DNA of 64,000 nucleotides from Shimwellia pseudoproteus (GTDB lineage Bacteria > Pseudomonadota > Gammaproteobacteria > Enterobacterales > Enterobacteriaceae), in the NCBI RefSeq assembly GCF_016415625.1, contig NZ_WBXP01000020.1, positions 1-64,000 of the forward strand, written 5' to 3'. The position numbers and the translations under genes are program-made. This document shows, piece by piece, positions 17,301 through 27,637 of the stretch. Positions within the stretch are counted from its first letter, which is position 1; each line of letters begins with the position of its first letter. Under the pieces are notes generated by a model. It worked only from the letters and a program-made list of their open reading frames with translations, made no database searches and had not been told where the DNA came from.

Positions 17301-17712
17301 AAAAAACTCCAGAAAATGTTGCGTGGCTGAGTCACCAGAGATGCCAACAAGATTTATTTTCAATAAATTCAATAAGTTATAATTATTTAAAGGTTACAGA
17401 AAACCGTGCCACCATTAAAAACAGCAGCGTCAAATAATTAACTCAGTTATTTAATAATTTAAAAATGATTACCTGTTTTCCGCAAACCTCACGAACCATT
17501 TTAATTATCTGTTAATGATTCTGTTCCAGAACAAAACAATGATCAACATAAAACGAAACATTGTTTTATGTTTTATTGTGCAAATCACATTTTTAGTTTT
17601 CACGCGGGTTATAGCGATGAAAAAAACCGGATGACAGGCGGGAAAATACGGTGGGTAACACACAACAAAGAGGCACGGCCCGCGGAGGAAAACCGCCCGG
17701 GCCGGCGGGAAA
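17301..17712. other. AT-rich kdgT promoter region
   Basis: 412 bases between kdgT and ybdL, clearly AT-rich in the kdgT-proximal 300 bases. It contains the KdgR-like operator at 17533-17572. An 87-codon frame across it on the minus strand shows no family features. Nothing else is recognised. Confidence 0.5.
17533..17572. promoter_or_regulatory. Nested palindromes resembling a KdgR operator
   Basis: AACATAAAAC (17545-17554) and GTTTTATGTT (17563-17572) form a perfect 10-bp inverted repeat around GAAACATT. A second inverted repeat, AAAACAATG (17533-17541) / CATTGTTTT (17559-17567), overlaps it. The core GAAACATTGTTTT fits the KdgR family pattern (GAAAC...GTTTC-like). It lies about 245 bases upstream of the kdgT start. 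Confidence 0.6.
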
Positions 17713-18873
17713 TCACAGCGCGCAAAGCTTACTGGCGGCAGCGTCCAGGGTGGCATTTTGCTTAGCAAAACACAGGCGAATCATGCGGTGTGGAAAGGGG
17801 CCGTCACAGAATACCGAAAGGGGGATTGCCGCCACGCCCACCTCTGTGGTCAGCCAGCGGCAGAAAGTGACATCATCGCTATCGGCGATGGCGGCGTAAT
17901 CCGCCAGCAGAAAATAGGTCCCCTCACAGGGCAACAGTGTTAACCGGCTGCCCGCCAGGGCGCGAATAAAATGGTCGCGCTTTGCCTGGTAAAACGCCGG
18001 CAAATCGAGATAGTGCTCCGGGGCCGCCGCCAGCATATCCGCCAGCGCCAGCTGAGCCGGGGTATTGACCGCGAAAGTGAGATACTGGTGTACCTTACGC
18101 AGCTCGGCGCTGATGGCCGCCGGTGCAATGCAGTAGCCCACTTTCCAGCCGGTCATATGGTAGGTTTTACCAAACGATGACACCACCACACTGCGCTGGC
18201 GCAGCCCCGGATGGGATAACGCACTGCAATGGCCCTGAGGGGCGAAACAAATATGTTCGTAGACTTCATCACTGAGTAGGTAGATTTCACGCTCGCGGAT
18301 CACCTGCCACAGGGCGGCAAAGTCCTCCGCCGGCCAGGTGGTGGCGGTGGGGTTATGCGGGGTGTTGATAATCACCAGCCGGGTGCGGTCCGATATCCGC
18401 GCCGCCAGCGCCCGGGCATCGAAGCGAAAAGCCGGTGGCTGCAACGCTATCCGCTGCACTACCCCACCCGCCAGCGCAACCGCCGGAGCGTAACTGTCAT
18501 AACTGGGATCAAAGCAGATAACCTCATCACCGGGGCGCACCAGCGCCGTGATCGCGGCGAACAGCGCCTCCGTGGCCCCCGCGGTTACCGTCACCTCAGC
18601 GTCGGCATCTGGCCGGTGGTCATATAACCGGGCGGTTTTGTCGGCAATGGCCTGGCGTAACCCAGGCACCCCGGTCATTGGCGCGTACTGGTTGTGCCCC
18701 GCCGCCACATGCCAGGCCAGGCGCTCCTGAAGATACTGCGGGCCGTCAAAATCAGGGAACCCCTGAGAAAGATTGATCGCCTGGTGTTGCTGGGCCAGGG
18801 CGCTCATCTGGGTAAAAATAGTGGTACCGAGGTGGGGAAGTTTACTTTGCGGGATCAGGGGGATATCGCTCAT
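17713..18873 (-). CDS. ybdL: Methionine/aromatic aminotransferase YbdL
   Basis: 386 residues, equal to E. coli YbdL. Cytoplasmic fold-type I PLP aminotransferase acting on methionine and aromatic amino acids (2-oxo-4-methylthiobutanoate transaminase type). The PLP-binding lysine lies in VSSFGKTYHMTGWKVGY. Other marks are the substrate segment NTPHNPTATT and SDEVYEH. It is a single gene, 114 bases from ybdD. E. coli has ybdH between ybdD and ybdL; it is missing here. Confidence 0.93.
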   Translation of the reverse strand: MSDIPLIPQSKLPHLGTTIFTQMSALAQQHQAINLSQGFPDFDGPQYLQERLAWHVAAGHNQYAPMTGVPGLRQAIADKTARLYDHRPDADAEVTVTAGATEALFAAITALVRPGDEVICFDPSYDSYAPAVALAGGVVQRIALQPPAFRFDARALAARISDRTRLVIINTPHNPTATTWPAEDFAALWQVIREREIYLLSDEVYEHICFAPQGHCSALSHPGLRQRSVVVSSFGKTYHMTGWKVGYCIAPAAISAELRKVHQYLTFAVNTPAQLALADMLAAAPEHYLDLPAFYQAKRDHFIRALAGSRLTLLPCEGTYFLLADYAAIADSDDVTFCRWLTTEVGVAAIPLSVFCDGPFPHRMIRLCFAKQNATLDAAASKLCAL

Positions 18874-18987
18874 AGCAGGTGGCCTTCACGGTGAATTAAT
18901 TGTTATTTCACCACCTTAACACGGGGGAAGGCCCCTCACCACAGACGTCTATACGTCTTGAAAAAACATCATCTGCCGCGCCAGCAC

Positions 18988-19185
18988 TCAGCAACAGCGG
19001 CCGCCATTTTTGCCGCCGTAGCGGGCATCCTGGCGCTCACGAAAAAAGTCCTCATAGGTCATTGGCGCCTGATCAGGGTGGTTAACCCGCATATGTTCCA
19101 CATAATTATCGTAATCCGGCACCCCAACCATCAGCCGGGCAGTTTGCCCAAGGTAACGTCCTGCTTTCGCCAGCGTATCAAACAT
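18988..19185 (-). CDS. ybdD: Small CstA partner protein YbdD
   Basis: 65 residues, nearly identical in pattern to E. coli YbdD (M-F-D-x-L-A-K-A-G-x-Y-L-G-Q; ending in R-Y-G-G-K-x-G-x-R-C-C). It belongs to the YbdD/YjiX family, small cytoplasmic proteins encoded after CstA-type transporters and needed for their pyruvate uptake activity in E. coli. It follows cstA by 54 bases, with a strong hairpin between them. Confidence 0.93.
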   Translation of the reverse strand: MFDTLAKAGRYLGQTARLMVGVPDYDNYVEHMRVNHPDQAPMTYEDFFRERQDARYGGKNGGRCC

Positions 19186-19207
19186 TATGGCTCCTCCGGT
19201 GGATGAA

Positions 19208-19233
19208 AGTCAGGCCGGTTTCCCGGCCTGACT
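19208..19233 (-). other. Intercistronic hairpin cstA-ybdD
   Basis: AGTCAGGCCGG (19208-19218) pairs perfectly with CCGGCCTGACT (19223-19233), an 11-bp stem with a 4-base loop. It lies a few bases past the cstA stop, with no T-run. It probably protects the cstA message end or reduces ybdD expression. Confidence 0.6.
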
Positions 19234-19239
19234 GACAGA

Positions 19240-21345
19240 TTAATGGACGCCTTTCGCCTCATCAACAATTTGCTGATAATTTTCCGGCATTGGCTGGTAC
19301 GGCGTTTCCCGTGCCGTCGGCTGGTCGTTTCTCAGCGCTTTCAGTGCTGTTTTAATCGAGAACAGCCCCAGAACCACCACAACCACCATAAAGAAGATGG
19401 TCAGCCCGGCATCAAGACGGTTGTTAAACACCAGTTGCGCCAGTTGTGACTGGGTATACTGCGCCGGAATATTGCCGCTGTCGATCATCCCCTGGAACTT
19501 ATTGGCCACCGCCAGGAAACCGACCCGCGCATCCGGGCTGAAGGCTTTCTGCCAGCCCGCCGTCAGGGTACAGATCAGCAGCCAGGCGGTCGGCACTAAC
19601 GCCACCCAGGCATACCGCTGGCGTTTCATCTTGAACAGGACAACCGCACACAACATCAGCGCCATGGCGGCCAGCATCTGGTTGGCAATACCGAACAGCG
19701 GCCACAGGGTGTTAATACCGCCCAGTGGGTCCACCACCCCCTGATGGAGGAAGTAACCCCACGCCAGTACACAGAGCCCGGTTGCCAGCAGGTTAGCCGG
19801 TAACGAATCGGTGCGTTTCAGGCCCGGGGAAACCACACCCAGCAGATCCTGGAGCATAAAGCGCGCCGAACGGGTACCGGCATCCACCGCCGTCAGAATA
19901 AACAGCGCTTCAAACAGGATGGCAAAGTGATACCAGAAAGAGACATCCATCAGGCCGCCCAGGGCACCGTGCAGGATATAAGCCATCCCCACCGCCAGGG
20001 TCGGCGCACCGCCCGCGCGGGAGATAATGCTCTGTTCGCCGACATCGCTGGCAATCTGGTGCAGCACATCCGGGGTTATCTGGAAGCCCCAGCCACTCAC
20101 CACCTGGGCCGCCGACGCCACCACATCGGCAGTGCCTGCCGGTGCCAGCACCGCCATTGGGCTGTTCATGGCGAAGTAGACGCCCGGGTCAATCACACAG
20201 GCCGCCACCAGCGCCATGATTGCCACGAAGGACTCCATCAACATACCGCCATAGCCAATCAGGCACGCCTGATTTTCGTTGGCCAGCATTTTCGGCGTCG
20301 TCCCGGAGGCTATCAGCGCGTGGAAGCCGGACACCGCGCCACAGGCGATGGTGATAAACAGGAACGGGAACAGATCCCCCGCCCACACCGGGCCAGTACC
20401 ATCAATAAACCGGGTCAGCGACGGCATTTGCAGGGTCGGGCGCATGATAAGAATACCGATGGCCAGGCCAACAATGGTGCCGATTTTGAGGAAGGTAGAC
20501 AAATAGTCCCGGGGGGCCAGCAGCAGCCACACCGGCAGAACCGCCGCCACAAACCCATAACCTACCAGGATCCAGGTCAGCTGCACGCCGGTATAGTCAA
20601 AATACGGCGCCCATGCCGGGTTCTCTGCGACCCAGCCACCGGAAATAATGGCAAAAACCAGCATCACCAGGCCGATGATTGACACTTCGCCAATCCGCCC
20701 CGGGCGAATATAGCGGGTGTAGACCCCCATAAACAGCGCCAGCGGAATGGTAAAGGCGACGGTGTACGTCCCCCAGGGGCTGTGGGTGAGCGCTTTCACC
20801 ACGATCATCGCCAGTACCGCAAGGATAATCACCATGATCATAAAGCAGGCCACCAGGGCAATCACCCCGGCGGTGTTGCCCATCTCTTCTTTGACCAGCT
20901 CTCCCAGGGAACGGCCATCCCGGCGGGTAGAGACAAACAGCACCATAAAATCCTGCACCGCCCCGGCCAGTACCACCCCGGCCAGCAGCCAGAGCATGCC
21001 CGGCAGGTAGCCCATCTGCGCCGCCAGCACCGGCCCTACCAGTGGCCCTGCCCCGGCAATGGCGGCAAAATGGTGACCGAACAGCACTTTCTTATCGGTT
21101 GGCACATAATCGAGGCCATCATTATGGCGTACCGCCGGTGTCATGCGGGTGGCGTCAACAGACAACACCCGTTTGGCAATAAACAGCCCGTAATAGCGGT
21201 AGGCAATCAAATAGACGCATACCGAGGCCACGACAATCCATAACGCATTGATCTGTTCACCGCGGTTTAGCGCGATGTACCCGAGTGAGAATGCTCCCAG
21301 CAATGAGAGCACCACCCAGATAAGGTATTTCCCTGATTTATTCAT
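19240..21345 (-). CDS. cstA: Carbon-starvation transporter CstA
   Basis: 701 residues, the length of E. coli CstA, with about 16-18 hydrophobic segments. Inner-membrane transporter of the CstA/BtsT family. It was linked to peptide use in starvation and, with YbdD, to pyruvate uptake. The ATG at 21345 (M-N-K-S-G-K-Y-L) matches the family; a reading from 21384 would add 13 residues inside the leader. It lies just past the entCEBAH operon as in E. coli. A CRP-like site is seen 130 bases upstream. Confidence 0.95.
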   Translation of the reverse strand: MNKSGKYLIWVVLSLLGAFSLGYIALNRGEQINALWIVVASVCVYLIAYRYYGLFIAKRVLSVDATRMTPAVRHNDGLDYVPTDKKVLFGHHFAAIAGAGPLVGPVLAAQMGYLPGMLWLLAGVVLAGAVQDFMVLFVSTRRDGRSLGELVKEEMGNTAGVIALVACFMIMVIILAVLAMIVVKALTHSPWGTYTVAFTIPLALFMGVYTRYIRPGRIGEVSIIGLVMLVFAIISGGWVAENPAWAPYFDYTGVQLTWILVGYGFVAAVLPVWLLLAPRDYLSTFLKIGTIVGLAIGILIMRPTLQMPSLTRFIDGTGPVWAGDLFPFLFITIACGAVSGFHALIASGTTPKMLANENQACLIGYGGMLMESFVAIMALVAACVIDPGVYFAMNSPMAVLAPAGTADVVASAAQVVSGWGFQITPDVLHQIASDVGEQSIISRAGGAPTLAVGMAYILHGALGGLMDVSFWYHFAILFEALFILTAVDAGTRSARFMLQDLLGVVSPGLKRTDSLPANLLATGLCVLAWGYFLHQGVVDPLGGINTLWPLFGIANQMLAAMALMLCAVVLFKMKRQRYAWVALVPTAWLLICTLTAGWQKAFSPDARVGFLAVANKFQGMIDSGNIPAQYTQSQLAQLVFNNRLDAGLTIFFMVVVVVLGLFSIKTALKALRNDQPTARETPYQPMPENYQQIVDEAKGVH

Positions 21346-21472
21346 ATCTGTCGCCCATGTTTTTCCCAATAGCCTGTAATACAAAGTTACAAAGTGATCT
21401 AAAGCATTTGCCGAAAATTAACAATATCGAAACACAACAAAACGGCTTTTCAGGGGGCTTTTTGGTGAGACT

Positions 21473-21488
21473 TGTTACGGGGATCACT
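21473..21488 (-). promoter_or_regulatory. Possible CRP site upstream of cstA
   Basis: TGTTACGGGGATCACT fits TGTGA-N6-TCACA with one mismatch in each half. cstA of E. coli is CRP-dependent, which makes this plausible. The rest of the 295-base entH-cstA gap has no recognised signal except the entH hairpin. Confidence 0.4.
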
Positions 21489-21604
21489 TGCTGTGCTTAG
21501 CAAAAGAAGGGAGTTACCGGCAGAGCGTGCTAAATAACTTACTGGAAAACAAGCGTTCTTGAGAGGGGGCAAATCATGCGCCGGCAGCGCGGAAAGCCAC
21601 ATAT

Positions 21605-21636
21605 CGCGCCAGCATCATGCGGGTGATGCTGGCGCG
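21605..21636 (-). terminator. Hairpin at the end of the ent operon
   Basis: CGCGCCAGCATCA (21605-21617) pairs perfectly with TGATGCTGGCGCG (21624-21636), a 13-bp stem starting four bases past the entH stop. The T-run is absent on the minus strand. Confidence 0.6.
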
Positions 21637-21640
21637 GTTA

Positions 21641-22054
21641 TTAACCCAGGATGGCGGTGGACAAGCGGCTGGTACAGCAGCGCCGGTCGCGTTCATCGTA
21701 AATGGCAATATCCCAGGTCTGGCTGTTTTTGCCCAGATGCAGCGGCGTACAAACCCCGCGCACCACACCGCCGGTCACCGCCCGGTGATGGGTGGCGCTT
21801 ATCTCCGTGCCCACCACACACTGCCCCGGCTGGCTGGTGAGAAAACCGGCCATCGAGCCGAGGGTTTCGGCCAGGGCCGCAGAGGCGCCGCCGTGTAACA
21901 GACCAAACGGCTGCACCGTGCGGATATCCACCGGCATCTCCGCCTCCAGGCTGTTATCCGTCAGGCGGGTATAACGGATCCCGAGGTTTTCCACCAGGGT
22001 ACCGGCGTTCATCTCGTTCAGGGCATCGAGGGTTAACGGACGTTTCCAGATCAT
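21641..22054 (-). CDS. entH: Enterobactin proofreading thioesterase EntH
   Basis: 137 residues, equal to E. coli EntH (YbdB). Hot-dog-fold thioesterase that frees mis-charged aryl carrier protein during enterobactin synthesis. The family segment [20 protein letters not shown] is intact, including the catalytic Glu. The ATG at 22054 lies one base after the entA stop; a longer reading from 22084 would overlap entA. Last gene of entCEBAH. Confidence 0.93.
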   Translation of the reverse strand: MIWKRPLTLDALNEMNAGTLVENLGIRYTRLTDNSLEAEMPVDIRTVQPFGLLHGGASAALAETLGSMAGFLTSQPGQCVVGTEISATHHRAVTGGVVRGVCTPLHLGKNSQTWDIAIYDERDRRCCTSRLSTAILG

Positions 22055-22055
22055 C

Positions 22056-22808
22056 TCAGGCCCCCAGGGTAGAGCCGCCGTCAATCACGATATCCTGTAG
22101 CGTGATATGGCTGGCGCGGGGTGACGCGAGGAACAGTACGGTGTCGGCAATCTCCCGGGGTTTGGCGATTTTCCCCAGCGGGATCCCCAGTTTAAACTGC
22201 CCGGCGTAGCCGCGAATCCGCTGTTGCTCCGCATCCGCAGAGGCCCACATCCCGCGCTGCATATCGGTATCCGTGGAGCCAGGCGACACCAGATTACAGC
22301 GCACGCCGTGCTGTGCCAGCTCCAGCCCCACCGTCAGCGTCAGGCTTTTCAGGGCGGCTTTGGAGGCACCATACGCCGACATCCCGATGCGCGGTGTATG
22401 GGCGGCGTCAGAGGCGACGGTGACAATCGCCCCCTTGCCCTGGGCGCGAAAGCAAGCCATGGTGTTGCGGAACAGGTTAAACGCGCCGCCGACATTAATG
22501 GCGAAGGTGTCGTTCCAGTCTGCATCGCTTAAGCTGTCGGTGGCCCCCATGCGCAAAATCCCGGCGGCATTGACCAGCACATCCAGCCGCGGCTGCTCTG
22601 CCAGTTGCTGTTGGCATACTGCCGCTACCTGGCCGGCATTCGCCACATCCAGCACCACGGTGCTGAACGGGTAGTCCGCCTGCGGGAAGGCGAGATCAAA
22701 CCCGGTAACCTGCGCCCCGGCTTGCTGAAAAGCCAGTGCCGTCTGGTAGCCAATCCCCTTCCCGGCCCCGGTTACCCAGACATACTGGCCGCTGAATTCC
22801 CCGCTCAT
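22056..22808 (-). CDS. entA: 2,3-dihydro-2,3-dihydroxybenzoate dehydrogenase EntA
   Basis: 250 residues (E. coli 248). Short-chain dehydrogenase that makes 2,3-dihydroxybenzoate with NAD+. The N-terminal cofactor motif is [17 protein letters not shown] follows, and the catalytic Y-x-x-x-K is in SAYGASKAA. The ATG at 22808 overlaps the entB stop by four bases (ATGA), which indicates translational coupling. A reading from 22838 would run 30 bases into entB. Confidence 0.95.
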   Translation of the reverse strand: MSGEFSGQYVWVTGAGKGIGYQTALAFQQAGAQVTGFDLAFPQADYPFSTVVLDVANAGQVAAVCQQQLAEQPRLDVLVNAAGILRMGATDSLSDADWNDTFAINVGGAFNLFRNTMACFRAQGKGAIVTVASDAAHTPRIGMSAYGASKAALKSLTLTVGLELAQHGVRCNLVSPGSTDTDMQRGMWASADAEQQRIRGYAGQFKLGIPLGKIAKPREIADTVLFLASPRASHITLQDIVIDGGSTLGA

Positions 22809-23671
22809 GGCTGTGGCTCCCGTGACAACAGCGCCCACCAGGCATCGAGGGTCGGTGTCTTCGCCAGCATCACAAAATCAATATCGCCGTGGGCTTTGCG
22901 CCATTTAGCCGCCAGGGACATCATGCGTACCGAATCCAGCCCGTAGTCGATGAGGTTCTCGTCATTTTCCGGTTGTTCGTCTTCATCCAGCAACGGCAGG
23001 ATCATGGCGCGTAACGCCTCCTGCGTGGCGGGCAACGCATCAGCCGCGGATAACAGCTCGCGGGTCAGCACCACCCGGCCACTGCGCCCGGCGGTATATT
23101 TCAGGGCCATCAGATGCTCGTCGCGGCTGAAGTCACCCAGCGCATCCGCCACCATAAACGGCTGAATGTCGCGCATAAACGCGTCGGTGGCGGTAGTCAT
23201 GCAGCCGATATGGGCATACACCCCGCAAATCAGCAACTGGTCCCGGCCACTCTCTTTCAGCGCCTGCTCCAGCGGGGAGCGGATAAACGCGCTGTAACGC
23301 CACTTCACCAGCACCGTGTCGTCGGCCTCCGGGGCCAGGGCAGCAATAATGGTTTTCTGCGCCGGGTGCTGGTTGATACCTGGCCCCCACATATCGTTCA
23401 GCAGGGCGCGATCGGCATCGCTCTGGTTATCCGGCTGGGCGGTGTAATACACCGGGATCCCCTGCTGTTTGCAGAACTGGCGCAGGGCGACGATATTCGC
23501 CACCATCTGGGCAATCATTGGGTCTTCCGGGGCCCAGAAATTAATAAAGTAATCCTGCATATCGTGGATCAACAGCGCCGCCCGGGACGGGTCAAACCCC
23601 CACGTCACTTTGCCGTCAGGAATATCAGCCGCTACCGGCAGCGCATAGCCGGTCAGTTTTGGAATTGCCAT
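22805..23671 (-). CDS. entB: Isochorismatase / aryl carrier protein EntB
   Basis: 288 residues (E. coli 285). The N-terminal isochorismatase domain (about 1-205) makes 2,3-dihydro-DHB from isochorismate. Its catalytic aspartate lies in IHDMQDYF (D37 region). The C-terminal aryl carrier domain has the phosphopantetheine attachment serine S247 in YGLDSVRM. That serine needs EntD for activation, and no entD is in this window. Gap to entE is 14 bases. Confidence 0.96.
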   Translation of the reverse strand: MAIPKLTGYALPVAADIPDGKVTWGFDPSRAALLIHDMQDYFINFWAPEDPMIAQMVANIVALRQFCKQQGIPVYYTAQPDNQSDADRALLNDMWGPGINQHPAQKTIIAALAPEADDTVLVKWRYSAFIRSPLEQALKESGRDQLLICGVYAHIGCMTTATDAFMRDIQPFMVADALGDFSRDEHLMALKYTAGRSGRVVLTRELLSAADALPATQEALRAMILPLLDEDEQPENDENLIDYGLDSVRMMSLAAKWRKAHGDIDFVMLAKTPTLDAWWALLSREPQP

Positions 23672-23685
23672 TATCTTCTCCTCTA

Positions 23686-25296
23686 TTACCGGGCCAGTTG
23701 ATGGTCAGCGATGATCTGGCGCAGGCGTTTTTTATCGACTTTACCCACCGCGGTCAGCGGCAGATCCGGCACCATTTCTACCCGGTCCGGCAATTTAAAT
23801 TCCGCCACGCCCAGCTCACGCAAATAACGACGGATCTCAACGGCCCGCAGCGGGCGGTGGCCGACAATAAATGCGCAGCTCTTCTCCCCCATCAGTTCGT
23901 CTTCCATTGAGACCAGCGCCGCATGCAGGATAGCCTCATGGCGCAGCAGCAAGTTTTCGACTTCTTCGGCGGCGATCTTCTCGCCCCCGCGGTTGATCTG
24001 ATCTTTTTCCCGGCCAACCACGCGGATATTGCCGTCCTCACCGACGACAATCAGATCCCCGGAACCGTAAAATCCTTCGCGGTCAAAGGCCCGGGCATTG
24101 TGTTCCGGGCTGCGATAGTAACCACGGAAGGTATAGGGGCCACGGGTCATCAGCCGCCCTTCAGTGCCTGGCGGTAAAATATTACCGTCCTCATCCACCA
24201 CCCGAACTTCATCATCCGGGCACATTGGCCGCCCCTGCGTGGTGAAAATCACCTCATCGCTGTCGTCCAGCCGGGTGTAGTTCACCAGCCCTTCCGCCAT
24301 ACCAAAGACCTGCTGTAACTGGCAGCCAATCTCCGCCGGGATCCGCCGGGCGAGCGCTTCCGATAACCGCGCCCCGCCCACCTGCAATAAGGTCAGGGTG
24401 GATAAGTTGGCCTGTACGCCGTCTCGCAGGGCCTGGAGCCACAGGCTCACCGCCGGGGGAACCAGAGCCGTATGGGTGATCTGCTGCTGTTCGATTATCG
24501 GGAAGCAGCGAGTCGGGCTGGGGTCCGCCGCCAGGACCAGAGTGCCACCGCCATAAAAGACCCCCAGCCAACCCGGGGAGCTCATGGCATAGTTATGGGC
24601 CGCCGGAATAGCACACAGGAAACGGGTCGCGGCGTTAAAGCCGCAGATTTCAACGCTGCGGCGAATACTGTAGTAGTAATCATTGTGGGTACGGGGGATC
24701 AGTTTCGGTGTCCCGGTGCTGCCGCCGGACAACTGGAAGAACGCCACTTCCCCGGGCTGGCTGGCGCCGTTCACCGGGGTCTGCTGGGGTTCATCAATCC
24801 AGCCACTCAGATCGCGTTCACCGCCGTCGTTGAGCAGCGCCACGGTGGCCAGCCCCGGCAGGCGGGATTGTAGCGCCGTAATATAGTGGTCATCCCGGAA
24901 CAGGGCATGTTGACGATCCGCCACCAGCAGTACCGGCTCAATCTGGCCCGCATAGGCGTCCAGCTCGGTCCGCTGGTGGCTGAATAGCGCATTGACCGGC
25001 GCCACGCCTATCCGCAACAGCGCAAACAGGGTAATGCACAATTCCGCGTTATTACCCAACTGCACCAGGGCGGTGTCACCGGTGGTCAGCCCGCGCCGCT
25101 GGAATGCCCCGGCGAGACGGTTTACTGCCTGATGCAGTTCCCGATAGCGGTACTGGCGTTCGCCATCAATCAGTGCAACGGCATCACTGTGCTGATGCCG
25201 GTCAAGAATATCCCCGAGGGGCAAATCCACCCAGTAGCCCCGGGCCCGGTAATGCCGGGCTAAATCTTCCGGCCAGTGGTTAAATTCAATCGCCAT
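23686..25296 (-). CDS. entE: 2,3-dihydroxybenzoate-AMP ligase EntE
   Basis: 536 residues, the E. coli length. Stand-alone adenylation enzyme that activates 2,3-dihydroxybenzoate and loads it onto the EntB carrier domain. Core motifs are seen: [16 protein letters not shown] near 195, the YGSGDL-type segment [10 protein letters not shown] near 415, and the catalytic lysine region GKVDKKRL near the C-terminus. It starts 11 bases after entC. No irregularity. Confidence 0.96.
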   Translation of the reverse strand: MAIEFNHWPEDLARHYRARGYWVDLPLGDILDRHQHSDAVALIDGERQYRYRELHQAVNRLAGAFQRRGLTTGDTALVQLGNNAELCITLFALLRIGVAPVNALFSHQRTELDAYAGQIEPVLLVADRQHALFRDDHYITALQSRLPGLATVALLNDGGERDLSGWIDEPQQTPVNGASQPGEVAFFQLSGGSTGTPKLIPRTHNDYYYSIRRSVEICGFNAATRFLCAIPAAHNYAMSSPGWLGVFYGGGTLVLAADPSPTRCFPIIEQQQITHTALVPPAVSLWLQALRDGVQANLSTLTLLQVGGARLSEALARRIPAEIGCQLQQVFGMAEGLVNYTRLDDSDEVIFTTQGRPMCPDDEVRVVDEDGNILPPGTEGRLMTRGPYTFRGYYRSPEHNARAFDREGFYGSGDLIVVGEDGNIRVVGREKDQINRGGEKIAAEEVENLLLRHEAILHAALVSMEDELMGEKSCAFIVGHRPLRAVEIRRYLRELGVAEFKLPDRVEMVPDLPLTAVGKVDKKRLRQIIADHQLAR

Positions 25297-25307
25297 GACG
25301 GTTGTCC

Positions 25308-26480
25308 TTACTTAAGCCCTAATACATTTAACATGGTGCCCAGTTTTGCCCCGGTCTCCCGCCATTCTGATTCGGGGGAAGAGTCCGGCACGATCCCGGC
25401 CCCGGCAAACAGGCGAATGTGCTCACCACGCAGGTGAGCGCTGCGAATGGTGACCGCCCATTCACCGTTGCCCTGTTCGTCACACCAGCCAACAATGCCG
25501 CCAAACAGGCCGCGATCAAACGGCTCCAGCTCGGCAATCAGTTGCATCGCCTGCTGGTGTGGGAAACCGCTCAGGGCGGGGGTCGGATGCAGCAGACAGG
25601 CCAGAGCCAGCACGCTGGCCGCACTCTCGCCTTCAATCGCCGAGGCCAGATGCCATAAGGTTGGCGTGGTGATCAGGGAGGGCTGGGCAGGTACGGCCAG
25701 ACACTGCGCCAGGGGCTGTAACTGCTGGCGCATGGCGTCAATAACCAGCGCGTGTTCATGACGGTCTTTAGCGGACTGCATCAAAGCGTCCCCGATCTGC
25801 GCATCGCGCACCGGATCATCCCGATCACGACGGGCGGTCCCCGCCAGCGGCAGCGAGCTGAACACGCGGCCGGTTTTACGCACTAACAGTTCCGGGCTGG
25901 CCCCCAGCAATACGCCGCCATCCGCCAGCGGCACGTGGAAATTAAAACTGGTGGGGTTCTGGGCCATCAGGCGGCCCATGATAGTGCGGCTGTCCGGCGC
26001 CGCCGTGCAGCGAATATCAATCAGCCGGGAGAGCACCACCTTGTCAATACCCGGCTGGCGGGTGGCGCTGGCCCCCCGCGCCACCATATGCGTAAAAACA
26101 TCATGACCGGGGATCTCCACCCGCAAGACCGGTGCCGGCAAGGGCCAGCCACTAGCGGCCGCAAAGCGCTGGGCCGCCTGTCGGGGAGTCATGTCCTGAT
26201 AGGACGCGGGAATAAACAATTCACTGGGCTGACGGGTATCAAACGGAATCGCCCCCACCACCAGCGGATGGTCAATACCTGCGGCGCGGGCGTCACCAAA
26301 CGCACGGGCCAGTTGCTGGCTAAACGGGCTACGGGGATCGGCCCCGGCCTGGGCTGGCGTCGCAATGCGCCGGAAACACCCTGATGTAATAAAACTGCGC
26401 AACGGTGAGATAAAGCCAAAACTGTCTTGTGCGGGCATTGTCGCCCCCTCTGACCGTTCTTCCTTTAAAAGTGTATCCAT
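25308..26480 (-). CDS. entC: Isochorismate synthase EntC
   Basis: 390 residues (E. coli 391). First enzyme of enterobactin synthesis, converting chorismate to isochorismate with Mg2+. The chorismate-binding signatures [35 protein letters not shown] and GGIVGWCD are all present. The ATG at 26480 (M-D-T-L) has GGAGG in front. A longer reading from 26579 would cross the Fur-type operator. First gene of entCEBAH, divergent from fepB. Confidence 0.95.
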   Translation of the reverse strand: MDTLLKEERSEGATMPAQDSFGFISPLRSFITSGCFRRIATPAQAGADPRSPFSQQLARAFGDARAAGIDHPLVVGAIPFDTRQPSELFIPASYQDMTPRQAAQRFAAASGWPLPAPVLRVEIPGHDVFTHMVARGASATRQPGIDKVVLSRLIDIRCTAAPDSRTIMGRLMAQNPTSFNFHVPLADGGVLLGASPELLVRKTGRVFSSLPLAGTARRDRDDPVRDAQIGDALMQSAKDRHEHALVIDAMRQQLQPLAQCLAVPAQPSLITTPTLWHLASAIEGESAASVLALACLLHPTPALSGFPHQQAMQLIAELEPFDRGLFGGIVGWCDEQGNGEWAVTIRSAHLRGEHIRLFAGAGIVPDSSPESEWRETGAKLGTMLNVLGLK

Positions 26481-26510
26481 GCACCCTCCAACGTAAACGA
26501 TAAGGTGATT

Positions 26511-26529
26511 AATAATAATTATCATTTGT
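26511..26529. promoter_or_regulatory. Fur box of the entC/fepB divergent promoters
   Basis: AATAATAATTATCATTTGT matches about 13 of 19 bases of the GATAATGATAATCATTATC consensus. It lies 31 bases from the entC start in the divergent gap, as in E. coli. The gap to fepB also encodes a long leader. Confidence 0.75.
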
Positions 26530-26680
26530 ATTTTGGAGCGTAACGTAAGTGTTACGTTGCCTGGTGTCAACCACTGCACCGCAGATTTCCCTGAATTGCC
26601 CCTTGTGCTTTACCGGCTCAGCGATGAAAATGAGACGTATTCCCAGCCAAATAAGAGAGATAACACCCGTGACTCCGCCG

Positions 26681-27637
26681 ATGATTCTGCGTGCGGCAAT
26701 GACTGCCGCCACGCTCTTTTTCTGTTCGTTTATCACGCCATCCCACGCCGATAGCGACTGGCCGCGTACCGTTACCGACATCAAAGGCAGCCACGTTCTG
26801 GCCCAGGCGCCGGTGCGTATTGTCTCTACCAGTGTCACCCTGACCGGCTCCCTGCTGGCGCTGGATGCGCCGGTGATCGCCAGCGGCGCGACCACACCCA
26901 ATAACCGGGTGGCGGATAGCCAGGGGTTCCTGCGCCAGTGGGGGAAGATTGCCAAACAGCGTCATCTGACCCGGTTGTACATTGGGGAAGCCAACGCCGA
27001 GGCGATAGCCGCCCAAATGCCGGATCTTATCCTGATCAGCGCCACCGGGGGGGATTCGGCGCTGCCGCTGTATGATCAGCTCTCGGCCATCGCCCCGACC
27101 CTGGTCATTAACTATGACGACAAAAGCTGGCAGCAGTTACTGACCCAACTGGGTACCATTACCGGCCATGAAAAACAGGCCGCCGCGCGAATTGCCGAGT
27201 TCAATGCACAACTGGCGAAAGCCCGCCAGCACATCACCCTGCCCCCCCAGCCAGTGAGCGCCCTGGTTTATACCCCCGCCGCACACAGCGCCAACCTGTG
27301 GACCAGCGAGTCCGCCCAGGGCCAGATGCTGCATCAGTTAGGGTTTCAGTTAGCCAGCCTGCCGGAGACGCTCAAACCCAGTACCAGCATGGGTAAACGC
27401 CATGACATCGTGCAACTGGGAGGGGAAAATCTGGCCAGCGGCCTGAACGGCCAGTCTCTGCTGCTGTTTGCGAATAATGACCAGGACGCGACGGCCCTGA
27501 GCCACGATCCGCTGCTGGCCCATATTCCGGCGGTACAACACCACCAGGTATGGGCGCTGGGCACCGAAACGTTCCGCCTCGATTACTACAGCGCCACGCT
27601 GATTCTGGAACGGTTAACCACCCTGTTCGGCTCGTGA
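26681..27637 (+). CDS. fepB: Ferric enterobactin periplasmic binding protein FepB
   Basis: 318 residues from the ATG at 26681 (E. coli 318). Signal peptide [10 protein letters not shown]... with cleavage near PSHA. The mature protein is a class III binding protein with [19 protein letters not shown] and the conserved [11 protein letters not shown]. It delivers ferric enterobactin to FepDG. The start is uncertain: a GTG at 26669 has GAGAG upstream and only adds V-T-P-P, and ATGs further up (26549, 26624) give no signal peptide at the N-terminus. Its end overlaps the convergent entS end by 24 bases. Confidence 0.92.
   Translation: MILRAAMTAATLFFCSFITPSHADSDWPRTVTDIKGSHVLAQAPVRIVSTSVTLTGSLLALDAPVIASGATTPNNRVADSQGFLRQWGKIAKQRHLTRLYIGEANAEAIAAQMPDLILISATGGDSALPLYDQLSAIAPTLVINYDDKSWQQLLTQLGTITGHEKQAAARIAEFNAQLAKARQHITLPPQPVSALVYTPAAHSANLWTSESAQGQMLHQLGFQLASLPETLKPSTSMGKRHDIVQLGGENLASGLNGQSLLLFANNDQDATALSHDPLLAHIPAVQHHQVWALGTETFRLDYYSATLILERLTTLFGS

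Noticed and set aside
17505-17768. 87-codon minus-strand frame over the KdgR-like site
   Set aside because: It lies over the operator and the ybdL end; composition and position argue against a gene.
19927-20682. 251-codon frame antisense to cstA
   Set aside because: Composition (His, Arg, Gln rich) is typical of a shadow frame of a GC-rich membrane protein gene.
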